This document shows positions 45,601 to 57,348 of a stretch of 64,000 bases of DNA, one piece after another. Source of the stretch: Tetmemena sp. SeJ-2015 (Eukaryota; Ciliophora; Spirotrichea; Sporadotrichida; Oxytrichidae); contig JAJKFJ010023674.1 in assembly GCA_027382625.1 (NCBI GenBank), forward strand, positions 1 to 64,000. Direction: 5' to 3'. A program made the translations under genes and the position numbers. Numbering within the stretch: the stretch's first letter is position 1; each line of letters begins with the position of its first letter. The notes under the pieces are model-generated. The model was not told the DNA's origin and made no database searches. It worked only from the letters and a program-made list of their open reading frames with translations.

Positions 45601-47790
45601 TCACTCCCATATTTGAGGCTGTCTAAGAATCTTTAAACACGATCATATTCACCTATGGGGAGAGGCAAAACACTAAAGATAAGAAGCAATCAAACTCTGA
45701 AAGAAACTTCTCAAGCCAGATTCTTCTAATGATTAGAGATCTTGGTTTTATCTTGCAAATAACACATGATAACGAGGAACTAGAGAAATTAATCGAAGAA
45801 CAGTCTCAATAAAGTTTAAATGGCTCTCTTGTAGAGAAATGCTACTTAAGAGAAGCAATCTTGAATGAGGATTATTTGGAGTTGAAAGATTTTCACTTTA
45901 ATTTAACTAAGACTCTTCATCAGAGCATAGACCACATTCTTGAGAACTCAGACGATTTCAAGGTCCTTTTTGAAAGCTTCTATGAATACATCGACTTTGA
46001 ATACTCTGAGTCCTCTATCAACAAAGTGAATCAATCCGAGTAAGGCAAGGGCCTGATAGACAGAATGACTTTAGCCAATATGATTGATTCTGAGGAGTAT
46101 CGTCAGTACAGGAAGATTACCTATTCCAAGCTTTACAGCTTTGTAGAACTATTCCATTCAGCTGAGAAGCTGTTGAAACTTCCAAGACTCTAAGAATTCC
46201 AAACTCTCATGCTCAAGCTCACAAGCTCAAGCGACACCAAACTCCAAAAACTTGCACTAGAGTGCTTGATCAAGACTGACTATAAAGGAGGCATATTGAG
46301 GCACTACAGAAAGCTGTTAGAAGGACTTGCTGACGACGAGAAGTTCAAGGATACCATAGCTGCTGTTAACTTTGGAAGCTCAAAGCTATAGAGTGATAAT
46401 TAGAATTATCCTGCAGTGGAAGGTGATTAGCAGAAGAAGCAGGATAAGAATGCCATCCCTAAGCTTTAAGATATCCATAGGATGGATGTGCTGCCAGTGA
46501 TTATAAAACTGCTGCTCTCAAAGCTCTCCAGAAAGAAGGGATCAATCAACATCAAGTTTGAACTGATAATTGTTTTTAAGTCTATACACGTGAGAAGGAA
46601 CATTGTGTTTAACTTCATGGCCTCTCTCAAGACTAAAGATGAGCTTGATATGTTCGTAAATGAGCTCCTCCTTTGCTTTGACTTGAAGTTGAAGGATACC
46701 ATGGATGAAAATCTGCTTTAGCAAAGACTTAGCGCAGTAAGTTTCAATGTGTATGTAAACTTTGTGAATCAACTTGCTGTCATTATTAAGCACATTGGTA
46801 CTTCTCTGAGCGAGCATATGATTTACATCTCGAAAGTACTCATCGGTATAATGACTCTTACCAAGCTCTTCTCCTCTTAAATGAAGGAATCACTTGTCAC
46901 CTCAAGCTTAAAAGATCTAGAAGATGAGGAAATGAGTGAATAGAGTGGCGAAGAAGATTCTCAAGATGAAAAGACTTCTCTCAAAAATGAAGATGCTAAT
47001 GACACAAAGGATTCTCTCTACAAATTTGTTGGCAAGCAAAGTAAGATGTGCCTCAGAAAGTCCTTGGCAGTAGTGATCCAAATTTACCAAAAATACAACC
47101 ACTTGACTAAATTCATGGAGCAACTTTCTCAAGAGTTCTTTGGGAAGATAGCTGACGACCAACTTTCTCTCTTCTCTGTTAATGTAAGTTATCCTTTTTT
47201 TCTTAACCTCATTCTATTAGTACTTGAGTGACAAATCGCAGTTGATTGAGATTTTGACATCACAGTGGTCAGCTAACTTGATAACTCTACATAACTTTGT
47301 AAAGTATCCTAAGGTGCTCCCCTCGCTTCTGGACATGCTTGCCTCTACCAAGATAAGCTCAGAAGTATATGAACTCCACTTCCATTTACTTAAGACCTTA
47401 CTGTCTAAGTCCATCGCAGGTGTGGAAGCTAAGAAGGATATATTCACGATAGCAAAAACAAGGAAGTAACAGAGAAAAGAGCTGGAGGAAAAGGAGGATG
47501 ATGAGGAAATGCAACTCGCAGACTAAGAAGTTATTGCTAAAGAAAGGGAAGTGAGTCAAGAGATCATCCATAGCAATATTGAAGTCATAGCTAGAAGCCT
47601 AAATGCATTTGCCAAGAATAATTTGAACAAGATGAAAGTCACTCTCTATCAAAAGAGCCAGCCTAAGTACAAATAAATGCAGGCAGCAAAGCCAAAGACA
47701 CATGAAACAAACTAAGGTACTCTCAAGGACTTCATCTTCATAATCAGTGAAGTGGTTAGTTACCTGAAGGATGGAGATACACTCAATAGT
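42687..47790 (+). CDS. UTP20: UTP20/DRIM-like nucleolar protein, N-terminal half
   Basis: ATG 42687 (MVQKIRKAMPKFKQEKQEKS). A HEAT-repeat giant of the small-subunit processome, needed for 18S rRNA maturation. Recognised segments: FVGKILPAVISVID, ELLIHKNRYLRKFASQSLSY (compare the family AHKKLHIRNFAAESF), MLFEVIYGAGEGLHSKFQET, then VLPVIIKLLLSKLSRKKGSI and RRNIVFNFMASLKTKDELDM, which match the middle of the family. About 1,650 residues, roughly the first 60% of a typical UTP20. Inserts occur, among others, at 43108-43133, near 43230-43300, 43555, 44240, 45185 and 47185-47220. The reading ends after SEVVSYLKDGDTLNS near 47790; the C-terminal half lies on the other strand. Confidence 0.8.
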
Positions 47791-47843
47791 GGTAAGTTAT
47801 TGTTTGATTAGTTATTTCATAAGTATAATGAGTATGTTTTTAT

Positions 47844-50435
47844 AAATAATCATCTATGGGGAAGACAAGGTACCTTATTTTGCAGCCTGTGAGAGAACTC
47901 GCTGCCTAATGTTACTCTATGTGCTAAAGCTTGACTAAATACGTTCCCAAGGATGCCTTTTCCTGCTCAGTGGTGTTCGGAGGCTCCTCTTTAGCCTACT
48001 AAAGAAGAGAGCTAGAAGCCTAGCCAGACATGGTAATTGGAACTATTGGAAGACTTCTGGATCATGTGAACAACACCAAAGGCTTTGATAATTATAAAAC
48101 CAATTTCTATATTTTTGTGTATACTTTACCTTGGAGAACGTAGATGTTTTGGTGCTGGATGAAGCTGACAAGCTGCTTGAGTTGGGTTTCAAGGACGAGT
48201 TGCTTGAAGTACTGAAGCACTGCAGCAACCCAAAGAGACAAACACTGATGGTGAGTGCTACTCTCAACCAGGATATCAAAGAACTAGCCCAGCTTGCTCT
48301 GAAGCAGCCACTTCAGTTTACTGTGTCTCAGCAGCAGAAGTTAGCAGACAGCGGTGCTCTCAAGCTTACTCAGTACATAGTCAGACTGCCTGAAAATCTT
48401 GGAGAAAGTAAGAAGATTCCTCTTCAGAGAAAGAATGTCCAATAATATACTTAAAAATGATGGAATGTTTCCAAATGGGTATTAATAAGAGGAGTAGGAA
48501 GAATGCGCTATGGAAAATGTTGAAGAGAAGAACTAGGATGGAGATGAGTCAGAGGAGAACTCTGAGTTGAGTGATGGAGATGAAAGCATGGAGGAGGGAG
48601 AAGAAGGTGAGGATGAAATGGAAGAAGGAGAAGAGAAAGGAGGAGATGATGAAGATGAGTTGGCATCAACTGACAGCGACCCCTATGGAGATGAAGGTTT
48701 GGAATCTGATTCAGGGTCTGCAGACGACAGTGACGATACTGGAGATGAAGGCAAGCCCTAGAAGAAGGGCAAGGGCAATAAGTAGTCTAAAGAACCTAAG
48801 AAGGAGAAGGAGGAGTTCAAACTAGACCCATTCTTTTAACTTATCACTACATATCTGACTATGAATTGTTCTTGGTCCGAAGAGAGGCAACTCTACTAAA
48901 CCTAGTGAGGAAACACTTCAAACAGAGAGTGATCGTTTTCTTCAACTAGAAGACCCAGTGCCACAGAATGCTTATCATGTTCAAGATGTACGGACTCGCC
49001 GCCACTGAAGTCCATGGCAATTTGTCTTAAGAAGATAGAATGGCCAACATCGAAAAGTTCCAATCAGGTTAAGTTGAGTACCTGCTGCTTCTTATAGTTC
49101 TATATACGATTGGTTGCGAGAGGTCTCGATTTGCCAATAGTTATATAATGTTTTATATCCAATGGTGAAGACTGTGATTAACTTTTCGTTCCCTACTGAG
49201 CCCAAGAGATACCTGCACAGAATTGGCAGAACAGCTAGAGCAGGCAGCCATGGAGTTGCCATCACCATCTGCAACGACGAAGAGAGGAAGGAGATAAAGA
49301 AACTGACCAGGAAGCTCAACCAGAACCTCAGCACCTACTCCCTCAACACCCAACAGATAAAATATAAAGAATCATCAATTAAAATTTACTTATTATTGAG
49401 TACCTGCTGGCCACTGACTTGGTTGCATTTAACTAAAAATATTTATATATACAACAGATAAAGAAGATAAACTAGAAGATTTATACTGCTTTGGACTAAC
49501 TCGTGAGAGAGGTGCAGATTGAGGAGAAGTAGGACGAGGAGCTGCACCAGGCCCTTATGGAGGCCAAGAGAGCAGAGAACCTCATCAAGTACAAGGCTGA
49601 GATCATGAACAGGCCAAAGAGTGTCTGGAAGAAGACCAATGACCAGAAGCTGGAGAACAAGCAACGCAGCAAGGGTGAATTGGACAGCATAAGAAAGAAG
49701 TTCGATGACTACTAGACTGTCACTGCCAAGGAGAACGCTGGCAGGAAGAGAGAGAACAAGCAGCAGGACAAGGAGAACAAGAAGCTGAAGGCGGGAGAGA
49801 GCAGATTCGAACAGGACTTCGAACGAGATCAGCCTGAGTAAGCAGAGGGAGCTGCTCTTACTTTCAAGGAGAGACAGATGTAGAAGATAAAAGCAGGATA
49901 GGAAGGAGCCAACCAAAAGCCCATTATAGGCAAGAGCAAACTCAGAAAGGGTAGGAGAGATCAGCTTATCAGGATGGAGAAAGGACTCAAGCCACTTAAG
50001 AAGAAGAACAATGGAGTCGATAATTCTAACAAGGCAGCCTTGAGAGACGTCAACAAGAGTAAAGGAAGAGAAGATCGCAAGGAGAAGGCTGAGAAGGAAA
50101 AGGCCCGCGCCCTGAAGAGAAGCTTCTCAAAGAGAGAAGGTGCCAGCGGAGATAAAGATGGCGGAAGAAGAGGCGGCAGAGGTGGAGATAGAGGAAGAGG
50201 TGGCTCCAGAGGAGGATTTAGAGGCAGAGATGGAGGAAGAGGTGGTAGAGAAGGTGGAAGAGGCGGCAGAGATGGTGGAAGAGGTGGTAGAGGAGGATTT
50301 AGAGGCAGAGATGGCGGCAGAGGTGGAAGAGATAGCAGCAGCAGAGGAAGAAGCAGTGGTAGAGGAGGAAGAGATAGCGGAAGAGGTGGAAGAGATAGCG
50401 GAAGAGGAGGAGAGAACAAAAGATTTAAGAAGTGA
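47844..50435 (+). CDS. DDX27: DDX27/DRS1-like DEAD-box RNA helicase, main block
   Basis: Nucleolar helicase of 60S subunit assembly. From the pointer at 47844-47853 the frame reads [18 protein letters not shown] (motif Ia), GTIGRLLDH (Ib), [15 protein letters not shown] (motif II DEAD), VSATL (motif III), an unusual acidic insert (48480-48840, [20 protein letters not shown]), then VIVFFNQKTQCHRM, EVHGNLSQEDRM, motif V split at 49087/49110, and [13 protein letters not shown] (motif VI). The C-terminus is basic, ending in RGG/GGR repeats from about 50155 and UGA 50433-50435. The Q motif and motif I are missing here and lie inverted at 50538-51371. Inserts fall near 48093-48116, 48400-48460, 48838-48860, 49088-49109 and 49362-49462. 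Confidence 0.9.
49088..49109 (+). other. IES at a scrambled junction within helicase motif V
   Basis: 22 bp between TTGAGTACCTGCTG (49074-49087) and TTGGTTGC (49110-49117). The two flanks share no pointer with each other; each matches one end of the displaced piece at 49396-49426. Confidence 0.85.
49362..49462 (+). other. IES, pointer CAACAGATAAA, carrying a displaced coding piece
   Basis: Lies between CAACAGATAAA 49351-49361 and 49452-49462. Deletion joins LNTQQI to KKINQKIYTALDQL in frame. The insert contains the 31-bp motif V piece. Confidence 0.85.
49396..49426 (+). CDS. DDX27: DDX27-like gene, displaced 31-bp piece for motif V
   Basis: TTGAGTACCTGCTG, then GCCACTGAC, then TTGGTTGC. The 14-bp and 8-bp ends equal the sequences at 49074-49087 and 49110-49117. 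Inserted there it gives [18 protein letters not shown], the ATD-x-ARGLD signature of motif V, which is otherwise absent from the gene. Confidence 0.9.
50155..50420 (+). repeat. RGG-box repeat tract at the helicase C-terminus
   Basis: Degenerate GGA/AGA-rich repeat encoding about 25 GGR/RGG units such as [23 protein letters not shown] boxes bind RNA. Other-frame ORFs over this tract are by-products of the repeat. Confidence 0.85.
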
Positions 50436-50537
50436 TTGTAATTTTGAATATTTCCTCGTGAAGCAAGAACTAATTAAGAATCAACTAATATACTTTAATT
50501 CATCGACAGTGATTTCTAAGTAATGTGATTCTTATGT

Positions 50538-51371
50538 ATGATTATTTGGAGGCTCTCACTCTCATGAATTTTTCCAAGATTGGTAATAGGTAAGAGGCAG
50601 TCTTTCCAGAACCTGTGACTGCGTGGGCTAGGATATCGTTGCCCTCTATGATAGCTGGGATGACCTTCCTTTGGATAACAGTAGGGTGCTCATATTCCAA
50701 ATCTTGGCATGCCTTAACTAGGGGCTTGGAGAGAAAGAGCTGATGGAACGAAATGAGGTCCTCCTTGTCATAGAACACCTTGGCATCTGTCTTAAATACT
50801 TGCTTTGCATTTGGTTGCTGGTCTTGTTTGGGCTTGTTTACTTATTATGCATCTTGCTCGTTATCAGAGAGCTGCACATCGAAGTCTTCTAGAATCTACT
50901 TGATCTTCTCATCCATGGTTCTTACTAGAATTTAAAAGCACTTTCAAAAGTTGTTAATAGATGGTTTTGATATTCTGCTCTTTCTCTTGCTGATTGACTT
51001 CGTACTGTGATTGCAATCTATTCTAGTCAGTCTTGATAGTGTCCTAGAAACTCCAGTAACTCTTGCTGTTCTGGATCTCTGCCTTTTGCTGGGCTCCAGT
51101 CTATGCTCCTCCGTGTGACCCTGAGTAAAAGACCTTATCATCTAAGATCTAGAAGTCTCTATTCAACACGATGTCTTCATCCTCAACTGAGGTGGGGTAC
51201 TTTGATGCAGTCATATCATAATCGCATATGATATACTACATTTACAGTCTATGCTTTAGCTGCCTGTTTCTTTGAAGCTTTAGATTCCTTCTAATTGGGC
51301 TTTTAAGGCTGAGTTGCTTTCTTCTGCTCGGTGTCCGAGTCAGAGTCTATAGTCATTACGAGTTGAGACAT
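50538..51371 (-). CDS. DDX27: DDX27-like gene, inverted 5' block with Q motif and motif I
   Basis: Start 51371 (MSQLVMTIDSDSDTEQKKAT). An acidic/basic N-terminal region has VEDEDIVLNRDFQILDD, then after an insert near 50935-50950 MDEKIKQILEDFDVQLSDNE, FHQLFLSKPLVKACQ, PTVIQRKVIPAIIEGNDILA (Q motif) and AVTGSGKTASYLLPILEKFM (motif I). It ends at pointer AAATAATCAT (complement at 50538-50547), identical to 47844-47853; the join reads [20 protein letters not shown] further insert interrupts the frame near 51215-51250. Without the join the frame runs on into non-helicase sequence. Confidence 0.9.
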
Positions 51372-51539
51372 TTTTGCTTTAATACTATCTAATAATCTCT
51401 TCTAAGTATTAATTTACCATTCAAAGTCTATAGGAGGTTGTGATGATGTACTACTTACTCTTGGAAATTGATTTGTAATTAAATAGTGGCAGTAAGAGGA
51501 CAGTTATTCTTCTAGGCTGGATATCTATCTTCCAGTTTA

Positions 51540-54500
51540 TCATTCGTTCTCTTCTTCTTGTTCATCTTCTGGCTTTGCCTTAGCTGCTTTACGTTCTTGA
51601 GACCTCTGCTTTGCAGTCTTCTTCACCTCCTCCTTATCTACGAAAGAAATTTTCTTCCTCTCCTCTTCCTTAGGCTCCTGAGGACGTCTTTACCTCTCCT
51701 GCTGCTACTTGGAGAAGAACAAACTCTCAAACCTCTCAATGGCTAACTTAAGTTGCGTACGCTGGTGGTTCTCGAACACGTACATTAAGTTCTTCTTCAA
51801 GAACTGCAGAGTCTTGTATTCTGGCTTTACGTTTTGAGGAGTGGCTTAGCTCACCAAGTCAATGAGAGGGCCCCACATTTGAGTTTCAGCCTGTATGAAG
51901 ATGATAGCGTCGAATAATGAGCCAGTCAGTGGCACACCCTTCTGCTGCAGTTTATTCTTTAGCTTGGTGATCATATCAAGTCTGATGCCCTTCTCCTTCT
52001 CGCCATCGAATTAGTACAAGTCTTGAGCGATTGACTCGAACACATCGGCTTAAATGTGATCCTGAGGCATATCTTCATGGATTGTCTTACTAAAAAGCTC
52101 CTGGAACTCCTCCATCTTCTTCTGGTAGGCGAATACCTTCAAACCAGTGAGGTTATCATAGATGGTTGGCTCAAACTTCTCCCTAGTCTTTTCTCCATAA
52201 ACGATCTGTGCAAGTGCATAAGCCTTGTTCTCAAGTAAGTCCTTGAGTAGTCCATCATAGAAATCTCTCTTCTTCTCTATGATCATGTCATTCTTGGCGT
52301 TTTAGTCCAAGTCGTTATACCTTTTGCTCCAAGAATGTTTATAAATCAAACCTCATTATTTATAGCTCAGCTTCATGTTCTTTCTGAACTGTTCGAACAT
52401 CTTCAGCAATTCGTTTCCAGTATTGACTCTCAAACTTCTGAGGAAGAGAGGCCTGATGAGATGATAGTTGAAGTCTAGGTGCTCAGTTTCAGTGGTCAAG
52501 AAAACGAAGCGACGAGCATCCTCCTCGAAGCCACGGCACTTTTCTAGGAAGATCACAAAGTCTTAGAAAGTGTTGACGTTGACCTTGAAGTTGCTCTACA
52601 TAAAGTGCTTCATAGTTTAGCCAAGGAAGATAGGGTACTTTTAGTCGATACCAATTCTCACTATCAGGTCAATTATCTCAGGATCCAAGGTCTCAGAAGT
52701 TTCAAACTCTTGGATGTAGCTCACTACCTTTTTCAAGTGCTTCTTTTTAGGATTTAGTACCAGAGTCTCAAGCAAGGACTTGTAGCCGAAATAAGTTAGG
52801 GGAACCTTCTTGTCTGCAAAGATATTATAATAAATCATTTGATTGATTGGTTGATATTGCCAACAAGAATATTCTCCTCTTTGTCATGACCCTTTCTGAG
52901 TTCTTTAGTGGAAAGAGGAGAAGAGAAGATCTTATAGAAAAGCAAGTCAACGTTGGGAATCAGGCTGTTCAAATCATAAGCTTAGGACAGCATGCTAACA
53001 ACCAGTTGTTAAATTTCCTTGGGATCCTCCATATTCATTATAAACTCCTCGAGAGATCTTTGAGCGAGCACAGTTTGATCAGGTCCAGAGAAGGCAAAGT
53101 TCTTGAAAAAGCCGAGAGGGAAGTTGGTTTTTGCGGCCATGATGAACTTTTCTCTTTCTTATTAGACTAAATCCTAAGTTTGCTAGACTTCGCTTGAAGT
53201 CAAGGGTACAGCAGCATCTTGAGTAGCATCTTCAGATTGAGTTTGTGCTTTCTCAGTCTTCTATGGACCGCCAACTTTGTCGAAACTAATATCTAACTCT
53301 GATAGGTCATAATCAGTTTATGCGGCAGCAGAGTTAGGTTTCTTATCCAGCTCTTCAATTGAATTGATGAACTCAGTAAACTTGCTCTTTGGTTTCTCGT
53401 TTTGAGAATCCTCCTAGATCGAGGCAGCTTGCTCATCTGAGGACACTCTCTCCTTAGGAATCTAAGTGGAAAAAGCTCTCATAGCAACTTTAGGTCTGAT
53501 TGGTTAGAATTAACTGCTGCTTAAAGTTTGCTGGAGGGCCTCTGTGAGCTTAGTTGCATCTCCTGTTCGCATCTTCTGAGATCTTGCGAGCAATTACTCC
53601 AGTCTCCTTTGACTAAGTGCTTGTTTGTACTCTTCCCAAGTCTTGTAGTTAAGGATTACGTTTTAGAAATCTGTCTCTATCAATAGTTAATAAAGACTAC
53701 AAGAGTAAGCAATTATATGATTTATGCATATCAACTTGCGAATGGATTGTGCATTTCCATTTTTGGAGTTGAACAGGTCCATAATTGTGCATAGGTGATT
53801 CTTGTTGCCTTCCAAACTATCAGGGTTGAACTAGTCTATGTATCTCTTGGCAAGTTAGTCTGCGAAGGAAGCTGTCATGCCCCTCTCGATCAAGAATTGT
53901 CGATTCTCAAGCAAATAGATATTAAAAATCTTACATTAGCATGTCATAGTACCTACTATAAGCAGGATTATACAAGTTCTGCAAGTTATAACCACAATAA
54001 TTAGTGCAACTTTAAAGATAGCGAAATTGAATCAACTAATAGTAAGGTCAACGCCATTTATTTTATAGCGATCGTAAACTATGCTTGCAGACTGCTCTTT
54101 GATTGAAGTAAGAGTTGAGATAGTCATGTCTACCAAAGCCCTGCGGCTTACTTATAGATCTTAGGTGGAATCACTTCATTAAAGTAAATTGAATGAAAGA
54201 AGCTCTAAATATAATCAGTGTTTGCTTGATCCAAATCTCCAACTAATGCTACAAACTCATCTATCCTTCGTAATAAATAAATTTATATATGTTTATTATA
54301 TCCTTGAGTAAATGGACTTCATGAGAACTGGATCTGTAGTGTCTCTAAGATGCTCAATAGTGAAGAGTCCATCCTTAGTTCTGTGGATCATATTCACGAT
54401 ATCCTTAAACTCTTCGAGAGCCTTCACCTTTAAGCCCACAGGCAGGAAATTGAAGTCTGCTTTTGCTATGGGTTCGTGACTAACTTCCTAGTCAACATAT

Positions 54501-55998
54501 CTGTCAGGGTGAGCGATGCTTCTAAAAATGGAGCTATGCTTATCTTCATCAGCTGACTTATTGGGGAGTATAACGATTTCATGAGTGAGTGCTTTCTCAA
54601 GTCTGTCAGTCATCTCTTCTGAAATCTTGGAGATCTGGCGGGCAAACGATTTCATGAACTCAAATAATAAAGACTAATTCACCTATAAGACAAAGATAGA
54701 AAAGCTTATCATGTCTTTTCTAATGATATTTTGATAATTTGAACTTGTCAATTTCACCGAAGAAGTTGTGGTTGCGAGCCAAATTAAGCAGACTGACCTT
54801 GAGTAAGAGATCTGGCTTATCGAGAATTGTTTCAGCAATACAATCGAAGTCCTTCTCGTCTTTCAAGTTGAAGGCAGCGAGGATGTCGTTCTTGAAAAAC
54901 TCTTGAATCTCGTCATACTGCTTGTGGAAACCTGGTTTGTCCAATCTAGCAAAATATTTAGCTTTTTTATTGTTCAATGAAAGCAAGATAGTTAGAATCA
55001 ATGAGATAAACTTTTTCTGAAAAAGAGTTAAACTTACTGAAGAAGGAGAAGGAGGAATCGGTTGAGGATGACCGGAGTTACTTGCTTCTGCAATTGACTG
55101 GAACTGTTGGTAAAGAGGTCAACCATCAGAGTGAAGAACTCTGGTCTCTCCTTCAGACTGTATTTATTCATCACTTTCTTCAATTAACTAAAGAGTATTT
55201 TTCATAAAATAATTCTTATTTTTATTATTTAACCTTAATTCGTATTTTATCACCAGCATTATTTTTTAAATAAGAGTTTGGTGTTTTAATTATTTATAAA
55301 GTATTTATTCTATAGAAGAAAAAATAATTTATAATTTCTCAAGGAAGTCGGAGAACTCTTCAGTTCCTAGGTCTTTGATGCTCTGATCCATGAAGGTTTG
55401 AACGATTTTCATATCCTACAATTAGCAAATCATCTCAATCACTTTGCTCTTACATAAATAAATAAGAACTCTCCTTAATCCTAAACAAGTGGTGTATTTC
55501 ATTTAATATACATCTTGATGGAGACTCATGTTGTTGTGCTTCTTATAAGCCAGATACTTCTGCATCTTTGAATAGTCCTCCTAATTTAATCATACACACA
55601 TTAAGATAATTGTAGATGTTGACATCCTTGTGCTTATTGAGGTAGGACTGGAGAGTGGTGCTTTCTTTGATGGTCTGCTGGAGCAGTTCCTTCTCCTTCT
55701 TTGCAGCTGCCTTGAAGTCAGTAGCAACGAGGGGGTTGATATGTCTGAACTTCTTGAGTCCTGTGCTTTGGAGTTGTGCCAAGTCGATGCCCTAACTTAT
55801 CTTTGCATCATTTGTCTGCAGAACCAAGTCTGCGACGAACTCGTTGATCTTCTCATCTGACCAGGGGGCAGGGATGTTCCTATACTTTTCAATTACCTTC
55901 TTTAGGTCGTTGGCTCTTGAGCTCATCTCCTTCAAAACGTGAGGTGCAAGCTCATCTACCTCCTCTGTCATTACTTTATCCCCTACCTTTAAACTCAT
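51540..55998 (-). CDS. Large helical-repeat protein (PPR/TPR-like), possibly two genes
   Basis: Start 55998 (MSLKVGDKVMTEEVDELAPH; an alternative ATG lies at 56013). Helical segments in order: KKVIEKYRNIPAPWSDEKIN, FDCIAETILDKPDLLLKVSL, SFFHSIYFNEVIPPKIYKQA, SLEGNKNHLCTIMDLFNSKN, ILNYKTWEEYKQALSQRRLE, then a Ser-rich linker with VAMRAFSTQIP, which looks like a presequence end, and PLTYFGYKSLLETLVLNPKK in PPR/TPR style. The C-terminus is Lys/Glu-rich to UGA 51540-51542. Inserts near 55560-55590, 55480, 55200-55330, 55010, 54700, 54270-54300, 53900-54050, 53700 and 52350. No stop was found between the two halves, so one gene is assumed. Function unknown. Confidence 0.45.
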
Positions 55999-56315
55999 TT
56001 TAACAATAAACATAAGAAGATAGTAAAATGCATTTAGTACTAGTTTAAAATATATTCTATAAAAACATCTATCTCTCCCTAAGAATAACGATAAATAGAA
56101 TTTTTAAATAATAATTTATAATGATAAAATAAATTGTTTGAGTTTTATAAATTTTAAGGATATGACTTTACTGAATAGGTTTTTTTAGGTTTGATTTCTG
56201 ACTTGACTTCCTCCAATAAGACTTCATCAATCTCTTCTTAGCTCATGCGGATTAATTAAAATAACCTTTGAAGTAAATTAAATTAATTTATTGCTTAAAA
56301 TTAGAGGAAGGATAG
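55999..56315. other. AT-rich intergenic spacer
   Basis: About 315 bp, strongly AT-rich, upstream of the helical-repeat gene and downstream of the Q-rich gene. Nothing recognisable beyond scattered short frames. Confidence 0.4.
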
Positions 56316-57000
56316 TCAAAATTATGTACTAAAGATCATCTTCCTATTAAAAAGTTACAAAAGTATTAACTAATCTAAAAATTAAATGCAACATCGTTAA
56401 TTAAATCCCTTTTAATAAAACAATTTTTTTAATAAATAGTCAGCTATAAGCAAATGGTTTAATTATTTGCGAAGAGGAGCATTCTCGGAAGAAGCTGATT
56501 GTTTTCTCTATAAGGGTTTGTTCTTGTTTTTGTTGAAGAGACTATAGTTCATCTATTTTTTAGGGGCTTGCTCCTACTATTCATTTTGTTGCTGCCTCTA
56601 CATATTTTGCTTTCTCTCCTGGTAGGATTACTGAGAGTTTTAAAACAACTGGTTTTCTCTCTTAGACTACTACTGCTACTAATGCTGCTGCTGATTCTAG
56701 TTTAGCTTCTTATTTTGCTAGTTTTGCTGTCTTTTCTTGTCATTTCTTCTGTCTTGCTTTTTGTCCTGAGACTATAGCCAAATGAGAGTTAAGATATTCA
56801 ATACGTGCTCACTCAAAGAAAGCAAGTGATAATGATGTTTAAGTGAATGGAAATTAATTTATTATAATTATTTATTAGCCTCTTCTTACCTGCTGCTCCT
56901 TCTGCTTATGGGAAGAGTTGGCTTGCTAAGTTTAGGCTCCGTCTTCGTTTGAAGCCGCCTCTCCACTGTTTGAATTATCGCTATTGAAGTAAACCACCAT
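56316..57000 (-). CDS. Small Q/K/N-rich protein
   Basis: Start 57000 (MVVYFNSDNSNSGEAASNED). A 118-bp GT-AG intron (56772-56889) joins HKQKEQQ to SQDKKQDRRNDKKRQQ. The body is almost only Q, N, K and S, with a more ordered end MNYSLFNKNKNKPLQRKQSA and ENAPLRKQ. The stop is approximate: the frame runs AT-rich to UGA 56316-56318, but the true end may be nearer 56455. Composition suggests an RNA-associated disordered protein; unproven. Confidence 0.5.
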
Positions 57001-57348
57001 CACCCACTAACTTTATTATAATGTATTAAACTGTATAGGGTTATCTGAGAGCAGGAGTTTTGAAAACTGGCCCTGCAAGTTGTTGGCTGGAGGGTGCGAC
57101 TTGGATGAGACGCAGCAAGTGAGAGGAGAGAGGGGTGACTCTCTGCGACCGCAATAAAGATTTAAGCATCATCTTTAATTATTCTTTCAAACAAATATTT
57201 ATATAATAATTATATAACAACCAACCCACCCACACCTTATTATTCATTAATAGTAGCATATTAGAGAATCAATTATAATCGCAAGTGGAATTAGAAATTA
57301 ATCCACAGCCGTAGCTTTATAGTCATTAATTAATCATAGAATATAAAA
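57001..57348. other. Intergenic region between divergent genes
   Basis: About 350 bp with a GC-richer block (57040-57160) in AT-rich flanks. It must hold the starts of two divergent transcripts. No RNA gene or known motif recognised. Confidence 0.4.

Noticed and set aside
49443..50523. Long minus-strand Pro/Leu-rich and plus-strand Glu-rich ORFs over the helicase tail
   Set aside because: They are other-frame shadows of the RGG repeat and the coiled-coil tail of the helicase.
47844..51371. Helicase as a pseudogene broken by an inversion
   Set aside because: Both borders carry the same 10-bp repeat, the join is frame-perfect, and all catalytic motifs are intact. Decay would not leave exact pointers.
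53795..54004. Plus-strand ORF of 69 codons
   Set aside because: Antisense to the helical-repeat gene, which reads well on the minus strand through this region.
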